Made by a program: the position numbers and the translations under genes. A DNA stretch of 64,000 nt from contig NZ_RCOG02000002.1 in the NCBI RefSeq assembly GCF_009663685.2, forward strand, positions 567,499-631,498, read 5' to 3'. The notes beneath the pieces were generated by a model. The model saw nothing but the letters and a program-made list of their open reading frames with translations, searched no databases and had not been told where the DNA came from. Shown here in pieces: positions 55,290 to 64,000 of the stretch (position 1 is the stretch's first letter; each line of letters opens with the position of its first letter). The stretch is from Cupriavidus sp. U2 (GTDB lineage Bacteria; Pseudomonadota; Gammaproteobacteria; Burkholderiales; Burkholderiaceae).

Positions 55290-56096
55290 TCAGAAACCGA
55301 ACGGGCTCGGCCCGGAATTCTGGCCGCCCTGCTTCTGCTTCTCCTCGGCACGTGCGCGCCGCTCGTCCAGGTCCTTCTGGCGCTGCACGGCGTCTGCCTG
55401 CTTCTGCTCGTAAGTCTTGACGTTTTCCTGACGCTGGCGCGCGCTTTCGGCGCCCTTCTGCTGGGCTTCCTTCATGCGCGCGTTGTAATCGTCCTGCTTC
55501 TTCTGGTAGGCCTCGGCATTGGCCGCGCGCTGGGGCGCCTGCCCCGTGGCCTGCGCATCGCGCAGCGCCTGTTCCTGCTGCTTGCGTTCGAAGGCTTCCC
55601 GGCTGGCCTGCTCGTTGGCCGCCCGGCCCGGCTGGCCGGCCTCGTATTCGGCGCGGCGCAGGGCCTGCTCGCGATCGCGCGTTGCCGCCTTGTAGGCCCG
55701 CTCGGCATCGCCAACTTCCAGATCCCTGGCGCGCAGCACGTGCAGTTCCTCGCGCTGCACGTCCTTGGCCTTCTCGATGCAGTGGGTCACCAGGAACTTG
55801 CTGTAGCACGCGCGCTCGGCCACCGCGAAGCGGTAATTGGTCCATGCACGCGAATCATTGATGGCCTTGCGCTCGGCCTCGAAATCGCGGGGCTTGCCCG
55901 GGTCCGGCGGGATGGGTGCCGCAGTGGGCGCCGACGGCGGCGCGAACGAAGGAGCGGCAGCGGGTGCCGACGCCTGCGCGTGCGCGGTGCCCAGCGGCGC
56001 CGCCAGCAGCAGCGCGGCCAGCGCCAGCGTGGCAATCGGGAAAGCGGAAATGGAAACCGGGCGAGCCATGACGGCCGGAAGGGGCTTGACGATCAT
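55290..56096 (-). CDS. Exported coiled-coil protein of unknown function
   Basis: A 268-residue protein. The signal peptide is within residues 1-41 (LALAALLLAAPLGTAHA, cleaved before QASAPAAAP), followed by an Ala/Pro-rich linker. Then comes a short motif with two cysteines 8 residues apart (ERACYSKFLVTHCIEKAKD, about 93-111) that may form a disulphide. Residues about 112-260 are highly charged helix, rich in Glu, Arg, Gln and Lys, a predicted coiled coil. It ends PSPFGF. Not recognised by name; related exported proteins occur in Cupriavidus/Burkholderia. Confidence 0.7.
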   Translation of the reverse strand: MIVKPLPAVMARPVSISAFPIATLALAALLLAAPLGTAHAQASAPAAAPSFAPPSAPTAAPIPPDPGKPRDFEAERKAINDSRAWTNYRFAVAERACYSKFLVTHCIEKAKDVQREELHVLRARDLEVGDAERAYKAATRDREQALRRAEYEAGQPGRAANEQASREAFERKQQEQALRDAQATGQAPQRAANAEAYQKKQDDYNARMKEAQQKGAESARQRQENVKTYEQKQADAVQRQKDLDERRARAEEKQKQGGQNSGPSPFGF

Positions 56097-56273
56097 GCCG
56101 CGATTCTAGCATCCGGGGACCCCTCGGACCGCACCGCGAACCGGGCGCCGGGTGCCGTGCGGGCACCCCCCGCGCCAGCCGCGGAAAAGACAGTGTAAAA
56201 GGTGTCTTCCCGTCACCGGAAGCGCGCCGCGCTTGTGGCACAATGCCCCGCTTTCGACTGACTCGTTTTCTCG

Positions 56274-58637
56274 ATGTCCAATCTGCCTGCTTCCGTCCTG
56301 CAAAAGATTGTGTCGCTGATCGCGGCCGAACTGTCCGTGCAACCGCGCCAGGTGGCGGCTGCCGTGGACCTCCTGGACGAAGGTGCCACGGTGCCGTTTA
56401 TCGCCCGCTACCGCAAGGAAGTGACGGGCAACCTCGACGATACGCAGCTGCGTAATCTCGAAGAGCGCCTGCTGTACCTGCGCGACATGGAAGACCGCCG
56501 CGCCACGATCCTGGCGTCGATCGAGGAACAGGGCAAGCTGACCGACGAGCTGCGCGCCGCCATCGAGGGCGCCGAGACCAAGCAGACGCTGGAAGACCTC
56601 TACCTGCCCTACAAGCCAAAGCGCCGCACGCGCGCCCAGATCGCCCGCGAATGCGGCCTGGAGCCGCTGGCGCAGGCACTGCTGGCCGACCCCACACTGG
56701 ATCCGCAAGTCGAGGCCGCCAAATACGTCAATGGCAACCCCACCGCCGAAGGCGGCGTGCCTGACACCAAGGCCGCGCTGGACGGCGCCCGCGACATCCT
56801 GTCCGAGCAGTTTGGCGAAACGGCCGAGCTGCTGGGCAAGCTGCGCGACCACCTGTGGAACAACGGCGTGGTGTCGTCCACGGTCATGGAAGGCAAGGAA
56901 ACCGCCGAGGAAGAGAAATTCCGCGACTACTACCAGTACAGCGAGACCCTCCGTACCGTGCCGTCGCACCGTGCGCTGGCGCTGTTCCGCGGCCGCAACG
57001 CAGGCGTGCTGCTGGTCAAGCTTGGCCTGGGCGAGGAGCAGGACGCCATGGTGCCGCACCCGTGCGAAGGCATGATTGCGCGCCATGTCGGCATCGAGAA
57101 CCGCAACCGTCCGGCCGACAAATGGCTGGCCGACGTGTGCCGCTGGTGCTGGCGCGTCAAGGTGCAGCCGCACCTGGAAACCGAGCTGCTGACCCAGCTG
57201 CGCGAGACCGCCGAGGCCGAGGCCATCAAGGTGTTCGGCCGCAACCTGCACGAACTGCTGCTGGCCGCGCCGGCGGGTCCGAAGTCCGTGATGGGTATCG
57301 ACCCGGGCATCCGCACAGGCTGCAAGATCGCCGTGGTGGACAGCACCGGCAAGCTGCTCGATACCGCGACGATCTACCCGCACGAGCCGCGCCGTGACTG
57401 GAACGGTTCGCTGGCCACGCTGGCCCGGCTGGCCAGGCAGCACAATGTGGCGCTCTGCTCGATCGGCAACGGCACGGCCAGCCGCGAGACCGACAAGCTC
57501 GTGCAGGACCTGATTAAGGGTGCCCCGGAACTGAAACTGACCAAGATCGTGGTCAGCGAAGCCGGCGCGTCGGTGTACTCGGCGTCGGAACTGGCCGCCA
57601 AGGAATTCCCGGACCTGGACGTATCGCTGCGCGGCGCGGTGTCGATTGCCCGCCGTCTGCAGGACCCGCTGGCCGAGCTGGTCAAGATCGATCCCAAGTC
57701 GATCGGCGTGGGCCAGTACCAGCACGACGTGAACCAGCGCGAGCTGGCCCGTGCGCTGGACGCCGTGGTGGAAGACTGCGTGAACGCGGTGGGCGTGGAC
57801 GTGAACACGGCATCCGCCCCGCTGCTGGCGCGCGTGTCGGGCCTGAACTCGGTGCTGGCGCGCAATATCGTCGAATTCCGAGATGCCAACGGTGCGTTCA
57901 GCAATCGCGAATCGCTGAAAAAGGTGCCGCGCCTGGGCGACAAGACGTTCGAGCAGGCCGCCGGGTTCCTGCGCATCAACAATGGCGACAACCCGCTGGA
58001 CCGTTCGTCTGTGCACCCGGAAGCCTACCCGGTGGTGCAGAAGATCCTGGACCATATCAAGAAGGGCCTGCCGGAGGTGATGGGCAACCGCGAGAGCCTG
58101 CGTGGCCTGTCGCCGCAGCAGTTTGCCGACGACAAGTTCGGCCTGCCGACCGTGCGCGACATCCTGACCGAACTGGAAAAGCCAGGCCGCGACCCGCGCC
58201 CCGAGTTCAAGACCGCTACCTTCCAGGAAGGCGTGGAAGACGTGAAGGACCTGCAGCCGGGCATGATCCTGGAAGGCGTGGTCACGAACGTGGCAGCCTT
58301 TGGTGCGTTCGTCGACATCGGCGTGCATCAGGACGGACTGGTCCACATCTCGGCGCTGTCCACCAAGTTCGTCAAGGACGCGCACGAAGTGGTCAAGGCC
58401 GGCCAGATCGTCAAGGTCAAGGTCATGGAAGTGGACGTCAAGCGAAACCGCATCGGCCTGACCATGCGCCTGGACGACGAGCCCGGCCAGCAGACCGCCC
58501 GAGCCGGCGGCGGCGACCGCCCGGCCGATCGGGGCCAGCGTGGCGGCGGTGGCAACCGTGGCGCAGGCGGCAACGCCCGCCGCGAGCCCGAAGCGCAAGG
58601 CGCCATGGCCGCGGCCTTTGCCAAGCTGAAGCGTTAA
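56274..58637 (+). CDS. tex: Transcription accessory protein Tex (S1 RNA-binding)
   Basis: A 787-residue RNA-binding protein. Domains in order: N-terminal Tex helical region (about 1-190, with [13 protein letters not shown]), YqgF/RuvX-like nuclease fold (about 325-450, [13 protein letters not shown]), helix-hairpin-helix region (about 480-640, [19 protein letters not shown]), and S1 domain (about 660-735, [17 protein letters not shown]). A basic Gly/Arg-rich tail follows. Length is usual for Tex (~780). Confidence 0.95.
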   Translation: MSNLPASVLQKIVSLIAAELSVQPRQVAAAVDLLDEGATVPFIARYRKEVTGNLDDTQLRNLEERLLYLRDMEDRRATILASIEEQGKLTDELRAAIEGAETKQTLEDLYLPYKPKRRTRAQIARECGLEPLAQALLADPTLDPQVEAAKYVNGNPTAEGGVPDTKAALDGARDILSEQFGETAELLGKLRDHLWNNGVVSSTVMEGKETAEEEKFRDYYQYSETLRTVPSHRALALFRGRNAGVLLVKLGLGEEQDAMVPHPCEGMIARHVGIENRNRPADKWLADVCRWCWRVKVQPHLETELLTQLRETAEAEAIKVFGRNLHELLLAAPAGPKSVMGIDPGIRTGCKIAVVDSTGKLLDTATIYPHEPRRDWNGSLATLARLARQHNVALCSIGNGTASRETDKLVQDLIKGAPELKLTKIVVSEAGASVYSASELAAKEFPDLDVSLRGAVSIARRLQDPLAELVKIDPKSIGVGQYQHDVNQRELARALDAVVEDCVNAVGVDVNTASAPLLARVSGLNSVLARNIVEFRDANGAFSNRESLKKVPRLGDKTFEQAAGFLRINNGDNPLDRSSVHPEAYPVVQKILDHIKKGLPEVMGNRESLRGLSPQQFADDKFGLPTVRDILTELEKPGRDPRPEFKTATFQEGVEDVKDLQPGMILEGVVTNVAAFGAFVDIGVHQDGLVHISALSTKFVKDAHEVVKAGQIVKVKVMEVDVKRNRIGLTMRLDDEPGQQTARAGGGDRPADRGQRGGGGNRGAGGNARREPEAQGAMAAAFAKLKR

Positions 58638-58670
58638 GCCACCGGCAAGCCGGCAACGCACGCCAGAACG

Positions 58671-58704
58671 AAAAACGCCCCGCTCGATGCGGGGCGTTTT
58701 TTTT
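58671..58704 (+). terminator. Bidirectional terminator between tex and kup
   Basis: AAAAACGCCCCGC-TCGAT-GCGGGGCGTTTTTTTT: a long GC stem with an eight-T tract for tex, and an A-tract that gives a T-tract for the convergent kup. Confidence 0.93.
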
Positions 58705-58724
58705 GGCTCAGTCCGCAAGCCGGC

Positions 58725-60626
58725 TCAGATTTCTACCTTCGTACCCAGCTCCACCACCCGGTTGGCCGGAATCGAGAAAAAGTCGGACGGCTTGGCGCCG
58801 TTCTGATGCATCCAGGCAAAGAGCCGCTCACGCCACATCGACATGCCGGGCAGCTTGGACGGAATCACCGTCTCGCGCGCGATGAAGAACGAGGTCTCCA
58901 TCAGTTCGAAGTGCATGTCGAGCTTGCGCTGCGCCAGGTCGAGCACGCGGTTCACGTCTGGCGTTTCCTTGAAGCCGTACTCCGACGCCAGGATGAACAC
59001 GCCGCCGCCCAGGTCCTTGCAGGTCAGGCGGTGGTCGTCGTCCACGTACGGAATGTCACGCGTGACAAAGCTCAGGAATACCACCCGCTCGTGCAGCACG
59101 CGGTTGTGCTTGAGGTTGTGCAGCAGCGACACCGGCACCGATTCGGTACTGCCGGTCAGGAACACCGCCGTGCCCTCCACGCGATGCGGCGGATGGGCCA
59201 GCAGGCCGGCGATGAACGGCTCCAGCGGAATGCCGTCTTCGAGGCTGCGCGCGCGCAGCAGCTTGCGGCCGCTGTGCCAGGTCATCAGCAGGAAGAACGC
59301 CGTGCTGCCCATCAGCAGCGGGAACCAGCCGCCTTCGGCCACCTTGAGCAGGTTGGCCGCGAAAAACGACAGGTCGACGATCAGGAACGATGCGCCAAGC
59401 AGCGTCACCAGCACCCGGTTCCACTTCCAGAACCGGCGCATGACGATGACCGCCAGGAACGTCGTGATCAGCATCGTCGTAGTCACCGCAATGCCGTAGG
59501 CGGCAGCCAGGTTTTCCGACTTGCGGAACGACAGCACCACGGCGATCACCAGCACAAGCAGCGCCCAGTTGATCACGGGCAGGTAGATCTGGCCGATTTC
59601 CGCCGCCGACGTGTACAGGATGCGCATACGCGGCAGGAAGCCAAGCTGGATGGCCTGGCTGGTCAGCGAGAACGCGCCCGAGATGACCGCCTGCGACGCA
59701 ATCACCGTGGCCGCCGTGGCCAGCAGCACCATCGGCAGTTGCAGCATTTGCGGCACCATCAGGTAGAACGGATTCTCGATGGCTTGCGGGTTGCCCAGCA
59801 GCAGCGCGCCCTGGCCGAAGTAGTTCAGCATCAGGCAGGGCATCACCAGGGCGAACCAGCCATAGCGGATGGGCTTGGCGCCGAAATGGCCCATGTCGAT
59901 GTACAGGGCCTCGGCGCCCGTCAGCACCAGGAACACGCTGCCCAGCACGATGAACGCCAGCAGCGAGTGCTCGATCAGGAACGAAATGCCGTACCAGGGG
60001 TTGACGGCCTTGAGGATGTCCGGCGCCTGCACCAGATGCAGGATGCCCAGCCCGCCCAGCGCCAGGAACCACACCACCATGATCGGCCCGAACAGCTTGC
60101 CCACGGCGCTGGTGCCGTGGCGCTGGATAAAGAACAGCACGCACAGGATGGACAGCGTGATCGGGATCACGAAGTGCGACAGCGCCGGCGCGGCAATCTC
60201 CAGCCCTTCCACGGCCGACAGCACCGAGATGGCCGGCGTGATCACCGCATCGCCATAGAACATGCAGGCGCCGAAAATGGCCGACATCATGATCAGCCGG
60301 GCCATGCGCGACCTTGGGGCCGCGGTGCGCAGCGCCAGCGCCATCAGCGCCAGCACGCCGCCCTCGCCGTTATTGTCGGCGCGCATCACAAAGAGCACGT
60401 ACTTGATCGACACGACGACGATCATCGCCCAGAACAGCAGCGAAATGATGCCCAGCACCGCTTCGGGGCTAAACGGGATGCCGTGGTCCTTGCTGAAACA
60501 CTCCTTGAGCGAATACAGGGGGCTGGTACCGATGTCGCCAAAGACGACGCCGATCGCGCCGATCACTAGCGCACGGGTGCTCTGGCTTTCGACGAAATAA
60601 TGGCTGGTGGTTGCGGATTGGGTCAT
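58725..60626 (-). CDS. kup: Low-affinity K+ uptake permease Kup
   Basis: A 633-residue H+-coupled K+ symporter with 12 membrane helices and a cytoplasmic C-terminal domain (about 450-633). The first helix region [22 protein letters not shown] is the KUP/HAK/KT signature, with the Asp important for coupling. [14 protein letters not shown] and [15 protein letters not shown] also match. Length is normal (622 in E. coli). Confidence 0.95.
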   Translation of the reverse strand: MTQSATTSHYFVESQSTRALVIGAIGVVFGDIGTSPLYSLKECFSKDHGIPFSPEAVLGIISLLFWAMIVVVSIKYVLFVMRADNNGEGGVLALMALALRTAAPRSRMARLIMMSAIFGACMFYGDAVITPAISVLSAVEGLEIAAPALSHFVIPITLSILCVLFFIQRHGTSAVGKLFGPIMVVWFLALGGLGILHLVQAPDILKAVNPWYGISFLIEHSLLAFIVLGSVFLVLTGAEALYIDMGHFGAKPIRYGWFALVMPCLMLNYFGQGALLLGNPQAIENPFYLMVPQMLQLPMVLLATAATVIASQAVISGAFSLTSQAIQLGFLPRMRILYTSAAEIGQIYLPVINWALLVLVIAVVLSFRKSENLAAAYGIAVTTTMLITTFLAVIVMRRFWKWNRVLVTLLGASFLIVDLSFFAANLLKVAEGGWFPLLMGSTAFFLLMTWHSGRKLLRARSLEDGIPLEPFIAGLLAHPPHRVEGTAVFLTGSTESVPVSLLHNLKHNRVLHERVVFLSFVTRDIPYVDDDHRLTCKDLGGGVFILASEYGFKETPDVNRVLDLAQRKLDMHFELMETSFFIARETVIPSKLPGMSMWRERLFAWMHQNGAKPSDFFSIPANRVVELGTKVEI

Positions 60627-61000
60627 GGAATTGGGTCAGGTGAACCGGCTCGCGCCTCCCGTGCCTGCCTTTGGCTGCCCTGGCATGGCGCCAGACGGAC
60701 AGTCCCTCCAAAGTGCTTCATCAGGCACGATTTCTCTCACGCTAGCGGCTCCGGTCCCCGATGGGGCGTGTTGGCCTTCTCAGTTTCTATTGCGATGCAC
60801 AAACGCGCGCATTCTAGATGAAGTGTCGTGCGGCGACCACTATGGAAATGCCGACGTCACGGGCCACGACCGATCAAGCATGGGAAAGAAGCCGGGCATG
60901 GTCAAGCCCCGCCGATGCCGGCACCGTGGGATCACCCACCGTCGGCACGTTGTGAAGCCACGACACCAAATGTCTGATACGTTACTTTTTCAAACAGACG
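60627..61000. other. Noncoding region between kup and livF
   Basis: A 374-nt region. On the minus strand a TAGAAT (complement of 60811-60816) about 185 nt before kup is a possible -10, but no acceptable -35 accompanies it. I find no gene, riboswitch or clear terminator for livF. Confidence 0.5.
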
Positions 61001-61717
61001 TCAGACGCCCAGGTAGCGGTCCAGCGCCGCCGGCGTGGCGGCCAGGCTGGCGGCGGGCCCCGCCATGACCACCTGCCCTTTTTCGAGGACGACCACGCGG
61101 TCGGCGTGCGACAGCACCGCGCGGTAGTTGCGATCGACCACGATCGACGCGATGCCGGTCCCCCGCACGGTGGCAATCACGTTCCAGATCTCGTGGACGA
61201 TGCGCGGCGCCAGGCCCTCGGTGGCCTCATCCAGGATCAGGCAGTCGGGGTTGGTCATCAGCGCGCGGCCGATCGACAGCATCTGCTGCTCGCCGCCGGA
61301 CAGCTGCTGCCCACCATGGGATAGCCGTTCCTTGAGTCGCGGAAACAGGTCGAGCACGCGTGCCTCGTCCCAGTCCTTGCGACCGCCGCAGCCGGCCCGC
61401 GCCGCCATCACGAGGTTCTCGCGCACGCTCAGATTCGGAAAAATGCCACGCCCTTCTGGCACGTAGGCGATGCCAAGCCGGGCCACCTCGTGCGGCCGGG
61501 CGCGCGACATCTCGCGGCCAGCCACGCGGATCGTACCGGCGCGTTCCCGGACATGGCCCAGCAGCGTACGCAGCAGCGTGCTCTTGCCCATGCCGTTGCG
61601 GCCCAGCAGCCCGACGGTCTCGCCCGCGTTGACATGGAAGTCGATGCCACGCAGCACGTGGCTCGATCCATACCAGGCGTTGACGCCGCTGGCGTCGATG
61701 ATGGCGTTGGTGCTCAT
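61001..61717 (-). CDS. livF: Branched-chain amino acid-type ABC transporter ATPase (LivF)
   Basis: A 238-residue ATPase. It has Walker A GRNGMGKST, Q-loop-type region GIAYVPEGRGIFPNLSV, signature LSGGEQQML and Walker B CLILDEATEGLAP. The switch region VVDRNYRAVLSHADR replaces the usual LVEQN of LivF, and Ala-Thr-Glu replaces the common Pro-Ser-Leu in Walker B. The start overlaps the livG stop by 4 nt. The ligand may be an amino acid, amide or aromatic acid. Confidence 0.9.
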   Translation of the reverse strand: MSTNAIIDASGVNAWYGSSHVLRGIDFHVNAGETVGLLGRNGMGKSTLLRTLLGHVRERAGTIRVAGREMSRARPHEVARLGIAYVPEGRGIFPNLSVRENLVMAARAGCGGRKDWDEARVLDLFPRLKERLSHGGQQLSGGEQQMLSIGRALMTNPDCLILDEATEGLAPRIVHEIWNVIATVRGTGIASIVVDRNYRAVLSHADRVVVLEKGQVVMAGPAASLAATPAALDRYLGV

Positions 61718-62505
61718 GCGCCGGCCTCCTGCCGCTGGCCCATCTCGTCCTCTTCGCCCAGGTAGGCCAGCTGTACCTCGCGATTGGCGCGGATGCTGGC
61801 CGGATCGCCCGATGCGATGACCGTGCCGTTGACCATGACCGTGATGCGGTCGGCCACGGCGAACACGGCCTCCATGTCGTGTTCGACCAGCAGGATCGCG
61901 TGCCCTTCGCGCAGGCGGCGCAGCAGGTCGAGCATGCGGGCCGATTCCTCGGCGCCCATGCCGGCCAGCGGTTCGTCCAGCAGTAGCGCCACGGGCTCGG
62001 TGGCCAGGCACATCGCCACTTCCAGCTGGCGCTTCTGGCCGTGGGCCAGTTCGCTGGCCACGCGGCCCGCATGCTGCGCCAGGCCGGCGCGCTCCAGCGC
62101 CTCGTCGGCCAGCGCCCGGCTGGTGCGGCAGCCTTGTGCGGATTCCCATAGCCGCCACGCACGCTGGGCGCGCGACTGGGCGGCCAGCCGGCAGTTTTCG
62201 CGCACGGTCAGCGGCAGGAAGATATTGTTGCGCTGGTAGCTGCGCCCCACCCCGTGGCGCGCCAGCCTTGGCTGCGCCCAGCCGGTGACCTCGTGCCCCT
62301 GCAGATACAGCCGGCCTTCGGACGGCGGCAGCTCGCCGGACAGCAGGTTGATCAGCGTCGACTTGCCGGCGCCGTTCGTACCGATCACGGCGTGGATTTC
62401 ATTGAGGTGCAGCGACAGGTCCACCTGGTTGACCGCCGTCAGGCCGCCAAAGCGGCGCGACAGCATCTCGGCCTGCATCACCGGCGCCGATGTGGAATGG
62501 TTCAT
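61714..62505 (-). CDS. livG: Branched-chain amino acid-type ABC transporter ATPase (LivG)
   Basis: A 263-residue ATPase with Walker A GTNGAGKST, Q-loop VGRSYQRNNIF, signature-like LAHGQKRQLEVA, Walker B VALLLDEPLAGM and H-loop LVEHDMEAVFAVADR, all typical of LivG. The start ATG 62505 overlaps the livM stop by 4 nt. It pairs with LivF in the importer. Confidence 0.92.
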   Translation of the reverse strand: MNHSTSAPVMQAEMLSRRFGGLTAVNQVDLSLHLNEIHAVIGTNGAGKSTLINLLSGELPPSEGRLYLQGHEVTGWAQPRLARHGVGRSYQRNNIFLPLTVRENCRLAAQSRAQRAWRLWESAQGCRTSRALADEALERAGLAQHAGRVASELAHGQKRQLEVAMCLATEPVALLLDEPLAGMGAEESARMLDLLRRLREGHAILLVEHDMEAVFAVADRITVMVNGTVIASGDPASIRANREVQLAYLGEEDEMGQRQEAGA

Positions 62506-63566
62506 ACGGCCTCCCGGCTCTGCGCGTTCGGGTCGGCGGCGCCGGCATGGCGGCGCGCACGGCGCGGCCCACGCTGCCGCAGCACCGCCGGCACGCTCAC
62601 CAGCCCGCGCGGCAGCAGCGCCACCGCGACGATGATGAAGCCGCCCATCAGCAGCTGCCAGTGCCGGGTCAGCGTGCCGAACCACTCGGCCAGCAGCACG
62701 AACGAGAACGCACCCAGCACGGCCCCGGCCAGGCTGCCCACGCCGCCCAGGATCACCATCAGCATGGCATTGCCCGACTGGTGCCACGACGCAATCTCTG
62801 GGTTCACGAAGCCGAACTGGATCGCATACAGGAATCCCGCCAGCCCGGCCAGCATGCCGCCCGCCACGAAGGCGCCCAGCTGGTAGCGATACGTGCCGAA
62901 GCCGGCCGCCCGCATGCGCTGCTCGTTATGCCGGATGCCCACCAGCGCGTGGCCGAAACGCGAGCGCAGCAGCAATGCCAGCAGCGCCACGGTCAGCACC
63001 AGCGCGGCCAGCACGAGCCAGTAGAAGCGCACCGGATCGTTCACCGTGAGTGGCAGTTCCGAGAACAGGCCGAATTCGGGCCGGAAGTAGATATAGGTGC
63101 CATCGCTGCCCCCGGCGATCTTGGTGTCGTGGAACACGAAATACACCATCTGCGCGAAGGCCAGCGTGACCATGATGAAGTAGATGCCGCGCGTGCGTAG
63201 CACCAGCGTACCCACCACCAGTGCCAGCGCGCCGGCGGCGCCCACCGCGCCCAGCAACAGCAGCCAGCCGTTGCCCGCGCCGCTCTGGGGCGCCAGCATG
63301 GCGGTGGCGTAGGCCGCCATGGCGAAATACGCCGCGTGCCCCAGGCTGACCAGCCCGGTGTAGCCGATCAGCAACTGCAGCGACAGCGCGAAGATCGCCA
63401 TGATCATCACCTTGCTGAGCAGCTCGATGTAGTACTTGTGGCTGTCGGCGGTCAGCACCAGCGGCGCGGCGCACAGCACGGCGAGCGCGAGGATCCAGCC
63501 CAGCGCGGCCAGCCACGCGGGGCGCCGCACTGGCTGGGGCGCGGTTGTCGAGATGTCGGTTTGCAT
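62502..63566 (-). CDS. livM: Branched-chain amino acid-type ABC transporter permease (LivM)
   Basis: A 354-residue inner-membrane protein with about ten helices. It has LLIGYTGLVSLGHAAYFAMAAY near residues 65-86 and GVGSLAGAVLGA, both standard LivM segments. The loop RHNEQRMRAAGFGTYRYQ (ATPase contact) is present. It is 13 nt downstream of livH. Confidence 0.92.
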   Translation of the reverse strand: MQTDISTTAPQPVRRPAWLAALGWILALAVLCAAPLVLTADSHKYYIELLSKVMIMAIFALSLQLLIGYTGLVSLGHAAYFAMAAYATAMLAPQSGAGNGWLLLLGAVGAAGALALVVGTLVLRTRGIYFIMVTLAFAQMVYFVFHDTKIAGGSDGTYIYFRPEFGLFSELPLTVNDPVRFYWLVLAALVLTVALLALLLRSRFGHALVGIRHNEQRMRAAGFGTYRYQLGAFVAGGMLAGLAGFLYAIQFGFVNPEIASWHQSGNAMLMVILGGVGSLAGAVLGAFSFVLLAEWFGTLTRHWQLLMGGFIIVAVALLPRGLVSVPAVLRQRGPRRARRHAGAADPNAQSREAV

Positions 63567-63579
63567 GTTCCCTTCCTGC

Positions 63580-64000
63580 TCAACCCGCGCGGAACAGCCC
63601 TTGCGGCTTCCACAGCAGGATCACGGCCATCAGCAGGTACACCAGCACGCCGGCGGCGTCCTGCCAGAACACCTTGCCGAACGTGTCGACAAAGCCGATC
63701 AGCAGCGAGGCCACCAGCGCCCCCTTGACCGACCCGATCCCCCCAATCACCACCACCACGAAGCAGATGATCAGCACCTGCCCGCCCATGCCCGGGTACA
63801 CCGACGACACCGGCGACGCGATCATCCCCGCCAGCACGGCCAGCGCCACGCCCAGCGCGAACACGAAGCGGTACAGCACCGTCACGTTGATGCCGAGCGA
63901 CTGCACCATCTCGCGGTTGGTGGCGCCGGCGCGGATCATCATGCCCACCCGCGTGCGCCGGATCACGTAGTACATCGCGCCCGCCACCAGCAGGCAGACC
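63580..64000 (-). CDS. livH: Branched-chain amino acid-type ABC transporter permease (LivH), cut by window end
   Basis: The last ~140 residues of a LivH-type permease; the 5' part lies beyond the window. Visible are the ATPase-contact loop RVGMMIRAGATNREMVQSLGIN, helices around ALGVALAVLAGMIASP and QVLIICFVVVVIGGIGSVKGA, and the end LLWKPQGLF typical of the family. First of the four visible genes livH-livM-livG-livF; the binding protein would be upstream, outside. Confidence 0.9.
   Translation of the reverse strand, partial: VCLLVAGAMYYVIRRTRVGMMIRAGATNREMVQSLGINVTVLYRFVFALGVALAVLAGMIASPVSSVYPGMGGQVLIICFVVVVIGGIGSVKGALVASLLIGFVDTFGKVFWQDAAGVLVYLLMAVILLWKPQGLFRAG

Noticed and set aside
54102..56198. 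A 698-codon open frame antisense to dinG and its neighbours
   Set aside because: It crosses several well-supported genes on the other strand and shows no recognisable domain or ribosome-binding site.
1..64000. CRISPR arrays, insertion sequences, prophage or integrase genes
   Set aside because: No regularly spaced repeats, transposase or integrase motifs, or flanking duplications were seen anywhere.

Overview
The window is about 65% GC chromosomal DNA from a betaproteobacterium of the Burkholderiaceae, almost certainly a Cupriavidus species. The best evidence is the PHB locus: bktB, rimO, a coiled-coil protein gene, phaR, phaB, phaA and phaC lie in the arrangement I recall from C. necator H16. 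The proteins match from memory (PhaA Cys88, PhaB Ser140/Tyr153/Lys157, PhaR of 183 residues). PhaC differs by a 37-residue N-terminal insertion. I see no rRNA, phage, insertion sequence, CRISPR array or integrase, so this reads as stable core genome with one accessory catabolic island.

Layout. (1) 98-184: tRNA-Leu(UAG). (2) 404-14671: a catabolic and uptake island. On the minus strand it has a GntR/FCD regulator, a DUF2848 protein, an amidase and an ACS-type MFS permease. Facing it are an IclR regulator, an M20 carbamoylase-like hydrolase, a complete Dpp/Opp-type ABC importer, a second amidase and a DUF3830 protein. The set looks like uptake and stepwise hydrolysis of an amide, ureide or N-carbamoyl compound; the substrate is unknown. 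(3) 14786-22372: a small conserved protein, an RND efflux pair, a squalene/phytoene-synthase-family gene with degenerate Asp motifs, a second M20 amidohydrolase and a small secreted protein. (4) 22657-28655: OmpR/EnvZ, a citrate-type MHS symporter, AhpC/AhpD peroxide defence and a GNAT acetyltransferase. (5) 28669-35790: ispF and ispD, divergent from mfd, argE and serB. (6) 35947-38324: a promoter overlapped by a Fur-box-like site, driving two small membrane proteins and a PepSY membrane protein, a probable iron-reduction cassette.

(7) 38344-49430: metC, a secreted protein, then bktB, rimO, the coiled-coil protein, phaR and phaBAC, all on the minus strand. PhaA/BktB condense acyl-CoA, PhaB reduces acetoacetyl-CoA, PhaC polymerises and PhaR represses. 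A promoter (TTGACA, 18 bp, AACAAT), a strong terminator after phaB and a separate phaR promoter can be read directly. (8) 49430-58704: a small membrane protein, pgeF overlapping rluD, divergent bamD, dinG, a YdcH-like protein, a secreted coiled-coil protein and tex. (9) 58725-64000: kup, then a branched-chain-amino-acid-type ABC importer (livF, livG, livM and a livH cut by the window end).

Starts were moved downstream of the longest frame wherever ribosome-binding sites, overlaps with neighbours or remembered family N-termini favoured it. Homology statements come from recognised motifs and memory; no database search was run.
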